Origin: Phytoseiulus persimilis
Taxonomy: Eukaryota; Arthropoda; Arachnida; Mesostigmata; Phytoseiidae
Assembly (NCBI GenBank): GCA_037576195.1
Contig: CM075103.1
Location: 28,976,723-29,040,722 of the forward strand
Direction of reading: 5' to 3'
DNA: 64,000 nucleotides
The notes under the pieces were generated by a model, which saw only the letters and a list, made by a program, of their open reading frames with translations, ran no database searches and was not told the DNA's origin. Below are positions 57,777 through 64,000 of the stretch, one piece after another (the stretch's first letter is position 1; every line of letters begins with the position of its first letter). The position numbers and the translations under genes are program-made.

Positions 57777-58914
57777 TCACGAGGAAAGATTCACTCATCT
57801 TGCATCGGAGTTGCCTGTGAGTCATCGGGGGCTCTGTTATGCAGTTCATGGGCTGGAAAACAAGAGTTCGGAGGATGTTTCTTAGTACGGATCCGATTTC
57901 TCATCGTTTTTAAATCATAGTCTCCCATATCCTGGAATCACAGTCGCCCTCAGTCTGATTGATGGTGAACGGGTTGCATAGACTGATTGTAGCGGGGGCT
58001 CAGGGACCGAAAAAAAAACGGTTACGCTCCTCTCAGGACAGAGCAGGACCTTGTTGTTGAAGAGAGAACGAATTAAACATATGGCATCGGAACAATGTTG
58101 ACCCTGCCGTCTCTCGTCCTGCTGCTGTGTTCACTGCCAAACGCTTTGGGAAATATGATCATGACACTCCTTCTCCAAGTCAGGGTGAACGGATGAGGAA
58201 ACTGCCCCTTGAGGCGGGGGGAGGGGGGCAATGACTGATTCTCCATGCAAAATTAAAATTATTGGCTATCCGAACAATCAGTACAATTCGTTCTCCTCCG
58301 ATGTGCTTCATCCATATTCCATATTCAGGAGGGCGATGTCACAGGGATGCTCCACGAACGCTTCTCCGTTCTGAGAGAAGGATAGCGTTTACTCGGGCTC
58401 GCGGAATCGGGCTCGAGGCAAGTCCCCCCCCTGAAAAACTTCCGAGCGTCTATAGAAGTCATATTGCTAGCGTTACTTGAGAGCAGGAAAGGAAAGGGCT
58501 ATCGTTTGGACCGGTCGTACTTGGGCCTGGAACATCTAACAGTCGATCGGTTAGAGTTCTCTCTGGGAAGAATTCGACGACGCGTTGCCCAAGGGCGCTC
58601 TCGATGTCATGGAGCTCGGGGCTTTAACAGTTCCGTATCATTCAGCGTTGCGGGAGGATCCTACTCATCAAATGACTCCGAGCTGTCATTGTGAATAACC
58701 GGCACAACGGATCCATCACCGAATGAATGACTCATTGGTTCAGCACGACGAACCGTTTCTTCACGACGAACAGACTGGAATCGCGCATAGGATGAGTAGT
58801 TGATCCTACATGAGGGCAGCTGCCGACCTTGCCGTTTCCCGTTTGGGCCATTGGCAGCAATATCTTCGTTGGCTAGAAAGTCCTGTTTAGTTCTGCAAAT
58901 ATTCGATACAGCTG

Positions 58915-59400
58915 CTCCCAAAATATCACGGCGGTACACACTCCAGCGTCGGTTTTCACTCCTGACCGCACGAAAACCAAGGGTGTCTTGCCTGCGGCAC
59001 AAACTCCGGCCCAAACCATGACTTATTGTGTATTTTGGCGTTGCTCAACGATATGAGAGGTTGAAGGCGGCTCCGAACACCAAATGCGATCGTTCTGGCG
59101 ATTGAGAGACTGTTCGATCGTGAACAACTTCTCGTCAATGAATAGGATAGTTTCCCATGCCGAACCTGCGGCCCGCTTGGCAAGATCACGGCATCGTTGC
59201 AGTCTTATACGCTTGTTATCTTCGGTCAGTCGCTGGCCTTTTTTCAGCTTGTAGGCCTTGAGGCCGAGAACATTTCTCGCTATTTGGTGCACTGATTCGC
59301 GTTTGAGGCCAAGCTCACGAGCGATTTTCCGCAAGGATTTCCGGGGATTTCCCTGAAGTCTCTTCTTAAGGGGATACCTTACTCGAAAAATCGATATTTT
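58915..59400 (-). mobile_element. mariner-like transposase remnant (Tc1/mariner DNA transposon)
   Basis: The minus strand reads NPRKSLRKIARELGLKRESV, a helix-turn-helix typical of the family, then LGLKAYKLKKGQRLTEDNKR and the first catalytic Asp in LFIDEKLFTIEQ, then NDRIWCSEPPS and VMVWAGVCAAGKTPLVF. There is an in-frame TAA just before VMVWAG and a frame change near GVYRRDILG. Similarity ends near 58915, before the second and third catalytic acids. The N-terminal DNA-binding part is also partial. It is therefore a dead fragment. No matching pair of inverted repeats is found around it. Confidence 0.8.
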
Positions 59401-59960
59401 TTCGTCAACCCCACCGATTTTTGTTCTGTGCATATTTAGGTAGGGAGGACCTTTGAGAATCCACACGCGGAAATTTGGAATCGAGCGAGCAGCGCATGGA
59501 CGCATTTTTTAAAGATGGCGCTATGGTCACTTCCGAACTCCAGGCTTCTAAACGCTGTAAATTCCTGAGGCTTGCATCGGACTCCGAACGAGTACGAATT
59601 CAGCGACTCGGAAGCGTGCCACAGTCCACTCTGGAAGAAATGTGGCCCACCACGACTAAATCAAAACCTCGGGAGACGGAAATCTTCCCTAGTTTCAGAG
59701 CCTTTCACCTTCAAGTCACTATTTACATTTGGCCACGGCCGAGCCAACCGTTCGGAGCGCGCGAGTATCCTGTTCTCGTGGCCCTGTTGGTGGCTTGCAG
59801 TGAGTTGGTTTTCCAGCCTTGGAAAACTGGCTGCTCGCGTGGAGGCCGCCAAACTGACATGTACCAAGTGCAGTCATCTCGTAATGATGATTGTCGCGTT
59901 CAAAGAAAAAAACTTCGTCTTCTTCGAAAGTTCCGATACGAGAGACTCACCGAATCGTCA

Positions 59961-60113
59961 TCATCGTCGCTGGGCTCTTCAGATTCTCTTCTTCGGAGTC
60001 ATAGCCCTTGGAACGCTTTTTCTTTGGCGCGGCAGGTTCTCGCGCGGGCGGCTTCCGTGCCTTGGGCTTCTCACACCGGAATCACCGGAGTATTGCTTCA
60101 GTAACACTCCCTA
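59961..60113 (-). pseudogene. Possible exon of a Lys/Pro-rich, acidic nuclear protein
   Basis: The minus strand reads KPKARKPPAREPAAPKKKRS, then GYDSEEE, and in the next frame EEPSDDDDDS followed by GTGAGT, a good donor. The basic-then-acidic order resembles C-terminal tails such as those of type II topoisomerases. Low-complexity tails are poor evidence of identity. One base appears lost within the GAAGAAGAG run. No neighbouring exon is recognised. Confidence 0.3.
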
Positions 60114-60159
60114 TCGCCTCGCAAATCCCATTGCGGGCGGTGGGCTTGGGTCTTAAGAT

Positions 60160-61160
60160 GGTTCAGATTCAATTCTGATATGAATTAAATCCTCTATTTA
60201 CCACACATAAGACCACATAAGACTCTACGGACAAGAATTTTTTGGTCTCTTTGATTACAAGTCTATTGCAACTTATTTGATCCATATCAATGCTCTCGTT
60301 CGGAAGTTTCAGGATTCAAAAACTTTGAATGCTTTTTTTTCTTAGTCCGTGGAAATTGCGTTCCGGCTTATCTCCAGAACCGTTTCCTGGGAAAAGTACG
60401 CGACTGATTGCCACCAATTTTTCACGATAGTAAGAGCATGGTTGGGGGTTGATGCGTAAGATCGGACTTCGGATTATTTCGCTCAGGTTATTAGATCGCC
60501 GGCCTCGAAATCGGGCCTCTCAGGATGAACCGTGATTTTTTCCGCGATTCGGAATCTCAACTCCGTGAAAAATTCCTGGAAAATTAAATCCAAATTCCAG
60601 ATACATACGCACTCGCCCCCACCCCTCCTTTGCTTTGCACATTGCCCCTGTCCGCGGAACTCATATTTCTGGAACCGGTTTCTCCCGAACCCATGATCTT
60701 TCGTCATTGATTCGAAGACAACGAAGTTTGCGGGTTTGTTTTTCCCTGGTGGGGATAAGCGCGGGTGCCCTTGCTGATGGCCATAGTCCCACCCCTCTGG
60801 TGCGAACCTGTGAATTCTGCGATTGAGTAAGGTACCCCCTTAAGGAGTTCCGATTCCTGGGACTGTTCACGTGGGTCTCTGCCTCGCCGGACGATTTCAA
60901 TGATGGCCAAGCTCGCGAAACTGCGGATTGTTTCGACACGGTCGATGGGAGCACCAACCAAGCGAACGATGTCCACCGAGCATAATCCCGTGGAATAATT
61001 CCGAAATCAGGGGGCGCTTGCTTCTTATCTGGAGAAAAAAATGTCAACAACTTGGAGCCCGTACGCACGGATTGAGGGATCGACGGATGGCTCCTGAACG
61101 CTCGTCATAAACTTCGTTGTCTTCCATGTGACAGCGAGACTTACAGCTCGTTCGAAAAAG
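60160..61160. other. No supported gene
   Basis: Short open frames on the minus strand only (for example 60704-60976, containing DIVRLVGAPIDRVETIRS). None has a recognisable family, splice context or start. Confidence 0.4.
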
Positions 61161-61163
61161 CTC

Positions 61164-61190
61164 GTTCACGTTTTTTCTGGGCACCCTGTA
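61164..61190 (-). repeat. Terminal-inverted-repeat-like end of a mariner-type element
   Basis: Read on the minus strand, this begins TACAGGGTGCCCAGAAAAAA, a form common at the ends of mariner-type elements. No partner end is seen in the window. It could belong with the transposase remnant at 58915-59400, but the distance (about 1.8 kb) is too great for a simple element. Confidence 0.3.
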
Positions 61191-61335
61191 TAGCTCAAAA
61201 CAATACAAGCGCTTTTTTTGCATGAGGGTATAGAGTTTCGATCGTCAGGGGTGACAGGGTTCACGGACATTGTCTCAAGCCGTGGGATGTGTCTCGTGAC
61301 CCTCCAGGGGAACAAGTTGTTAACTTTTTCATTTC

Positions 61336-61764
61336 TCGCCGGGAGTTTGGGACGATGGCGCGCGTGGCGGTCAGCATCTTCTTACTGTTGATCCTGTACT
61401 CATATTTGCTGTTATTCTTGCCGTAATGCATAACAAACATTTTTCATTGACAGGCTTAGGATCAAGTGACTGTGACCAGTCATAGAAGTCGTTAATGGCC
61501 CCGGTCTCGTTGTCGACTCTAGCGTACATATTCGTATCATCTGCATAGGTCTTGCATGAAATATTTGGCGTCAGAATGTTTGTGATCGAATTCGTTTACG
61601 CTAGATAGGCGAGGCACCCGAGGTTCGTCCCCTGGGGACAGACGGCGGTGATGTTGGCTGGGGCGGAGAGCGCGGGGCCAACGGCGACCCTAAAGCGTCG
61701 GCTGGCCAGGAAGGCACGTATCCATCCTATCAGCTTTCCTCCCACTCGAATCGATTACTAGGCC
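61336..61764 (-). mobile_element. LINE reverse transcriptase fragment (CR1/jockey-like)
   Basis: The minus strand reads WIRAFLASRRFRVAVGPAL, then VCPQGTNLGCLAYL, then KTYADDTNMYARV with the RT active site YADD, then CLLCITA and VMHYGKNNSKYEY, the usual order at the 3' half of a CR1/jockey-type RT. Stops and a frame change are present. No endonuclease part or tail is visible next to it. Confidence 0.75.
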
Positions 61765-62164
61765 ACTTATCACAAGCGAACCGGATTTCCCTAAGCGATC
61801 TCGTTCCCTGATTAATGAGAGACTATCAGAAGTTTCTTGTGGGTTGTGAGTTCAAACGCAGACTCGAAATAAACATCACGACGTCGAACACGAGCCCTCA
61901 TTCATGAGTCGGTGAGTTCGTTTTGAAACGAATTCTGGGCGAAAATTGAGCTTCGAATGGTGGGCTCGATCTCGCTGTGTTCCACCTTGTCCAGTCAGTG
62001 ATTCAGAGTCGAAACTCCAGTTTGTAGTAGTAACCAGGGGCGTCAGTCGACCCTGGGAAGCCGGCAAGCCAATCTTTTCTCCGAATTTCGGACTCTCGAG
62101 AAGAAAGAGAACGGTGCCACTTCAGTCTACGATTGAATTCATCGTTCATAGGCTTACGCGATAT
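61765..62164. other. No supported gene
   Basis: About 400 bp between the LINE fragment and the right duplication copy. Nothing recognised. Confidence 0.4.
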
Positions 62165-64000
62165 GGATTGAGTTTTCTGCTTAAAATCCGTTTCATATTC
62201 CTGCACGCACTCCAACTTTTTGAGTCAGCTTCTGGAAATGTTCGTCGATTTTGATCAAGTTCACGAAGGACTATCAGTAATAGCCAGGGGCCGAGAGAAA
62301 ATCCGGGAGTCGCGCAATTCGCCATTTTCGGCTTCCTCCACAATCCTGTATTTTCCGGCATTGTCCGCGGTTACCGAGAACATTCGAATCACTGCAATTG
62401 CTTCCAAGTCAGTCTTCGAGCATATTCCCTGGTTCGACTCATCCCACAAACATAGAATGTCAGATTCGTGCATGCGCAATTTCTCCACCGCGAGGAAACG
62501 AAGGATCAATGTGGTGCCGGAAGCGAGTTGACTTCAGGAACGAGATCATCCCTATTCTCGAGATTCCATTTCTGTGAGAATCAGGGGCGGATCCAGCGTT
62601 CTTGGACCGGAGATGATCTCGGACGCCTCGAGGAAGAATGCGCACCCGATCTCCACGCTTGAACTTCTCCTCCGTGCCTTGTCGCAGGCGATGAAGAATT
62701 TACTCATTACATACTTCTGATGTTTGAGGCCAATGGGCCAAACTCTGTCCCAAGGCGCGTGCCATGGATCGGACCAATGACGAAACCCTGACTTGCGTCC
62801 TCCGACGAGTCTGGCCGAATGAAGGCCTTGCTAAGGCCGCAGAAAGCTCTGGAAAACGGTGTGTGTGGATGAATGAACCTCCAGAAAGGCTGGATCTTCC
62901 AGCCCCCAATTGAGCCGCAGTCGCGCTGTGTGCTGCAGTGAAACCTTGGGATCTGGGTCAACAAAAAAAGGTTGTTGAAGGCAATTAACCAAGACGTGGA
63001 CTTCCGTGGCTTTCCCTATGTCTCACGTAGAAAAAGTGGAGACTAGGGCCAATCTGTGTGACATACGATCAGGAAAAACAACGCTTTCTCCTGCTGGGGA
63101 AACCAAGTGAAAGCGATACGCCGAAGTGCCCCTCGTCAGGCCACAGGTTCGCGCAAGAATCATCTCGATCGGAGGAGCGCTCCATGCCTAACATGCCAAT
63201 TTTCGAACTTTAGTCACGAGGAAAGATTCACTCATCTTGCATCGGAGTTGCCTGTGAGTCATCGGGGGCTCTGTTATGCAGTTCATGGGCTGGAAAACAA
63301 GAGTTCGGAGATGTTTCTTAGTACGGATCCGATTCTCATCGTTTTTTAATCATAGTCTCCCATATCCTGGAATCACAGTCGCCCTCAGTCTGATTGATGG
63401 TGAACGGGTTGCATAGACTGATGTAGCGGGGGCTCAGGGACCGAAAAACGGTTACGCTCCTCTCAGGACAGAGCAGGACTTGTTGTTGAAGAGAACGAAT
63501 TAAAACATATGGCATCGGAACAATGTTGACCCTGCCGTCTCTCGTCCTGCTGCTGTCACTGCCCCAACGCTTTGGAAATATGATCAGACACTCCTTCTCC
63601 CAAGTCAGGGTGAACGGATGAGGAAACTGCCCCTTGAGGCGGGGGGAGGGGGGCAATGACTGATTCTCCATGCAAAATTATTGGCTATCCGAACAATCAG
63701 TACAATTCGTTCTCCTCCGATGTGCTTCATCCATATTCACTCAGGAGGGCGATGTCACAGGGATGCTCCACGAACGCTTCTCCGTTCTGAGAGAAGGATA
63801 GCGTTACTCGGGCTCGCGGAATCGGGCTCGAGGCAAGTCCCCCTGAAAAACTTCCGAGCGTCTATAGAAGTCATATTGCTAGCGTTACTTGAGAGCAGGA
63901 AAGGAAAGGGCTATCGTTTGGACCGGTCGTACTTGGGCCTGGACATCTAACAGTCGATCGGTTAGAGTTCTCTCTGGGAAGAATTCGACGACGCGTTGCC
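62165..64000 (+). repeat. Direct duplication, right copy (runs off the window)
   Basis: Matches 56512-58594 in the same orientation but is shortened by dozens of small deletions, many of one base, and by a few of 10-30 bases (for example near 62758, where the left copy has extra GC-rich sequence). No open frame of the left copy survives intact. Confidence 0.9.

Larger units (their letters stand above)
56512..58594 (+). repeat. Direct duplication, left copy
   Basis: Begins GGATTGAGTTTTCTGCTTAA a few bases after the array ends, and matches 62165-64000 in the same order to the end of the window. This copy is the longer one. Confidence 0.9.

Noticed and set aside
58262-58480. Plus-strand ORF in the duplication (contains TISTIRSPPMCFIHIPY)
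   Set aside because: No start or family support. The frame is not kept in the right copy beyond a short stretch.
61164-61190. A complete mariner element from 58.9 to 61.2 kb
   Set aside because: Only one end is found, the span is too long, and the transposase is truncated at both ends.

Overview
The window looks like nuclear DNA of an arthropod, quite possibly a chelicerate such as a mite. The reasons are spliced genes with short introns, a complete seven-helix gustatory-receptor-like gene, an SLC22-type transporter fragment, a Ty1/copia LTR element, a mariner-like transposase remnant and two LINE fragments. No bacterial features are seen. The species is not determined.

Most of the window (1-7653 and 25922-56505) is a two-level tandem array on the minus strand. 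The outer level is about ten gene copies, called A to J here from left to right, repeating every 3.3-4.2 kb (6.7 kb for D). Each copy has a proline-rich first exon, a predicted 46-nt intron, an Arg-rich linker, and a block of 347-bp modules. Each module encodes a Ser/Gln-rich stretch, two leucine-rich repeats of the cysteine-containing (F-box/LRR-like) type, and an acidic end. The inner level is the module count: A4, B3, C3 (last cut), D10, E3, F4, G3, H1, I4, J3. The module is not a multiple of three. Every typical module is a self-contained 108-codon ORF closed by TGA, 20 nt before the next ATG. The last module carries a longer Asp/Glu-rich tail, followed by an AATAAA. About 2 kb of repeated spacer lies between one gene's poly(A) site and the next gene's start.

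Between copies B and C, an 18.3-kb block of other DNA replaces part of the array (7654-25921). From left to right it holds the 5' third of an SLC22-like transporter gene cut off at the array edge (minus), exons of an unassigned minus-strand gene with a CUB-like patch, a complete five-exon gustatory-receptor-like gene (plus), an internally deleted LINE, and a 9.3-kb copia-family LTR element (minus). The element's LTRs differ at 4 of 303 positions. It carries about 4.9 kb of unexplained DNA between RNase H and its polypurine tract.

Right of the array (56506-64000) is gene-poor DNA. It contains a direct duplication of at least 1.8 kb, a mariner-like transposase remnant, a LINE reverse-transcriptase fragment and one possible exon of a Lys/Pro-rich, acidic protein. 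From about 51.7 kb onward, single-base insertions and deletions become much more common than in the rest of the array. This may be a sequence-quality effect.

The array is the item most likely to be new: a small LRR gene amplified both as whole genes and as internal out-of-frame modules. Whether the extra modules are translated is the main open question.
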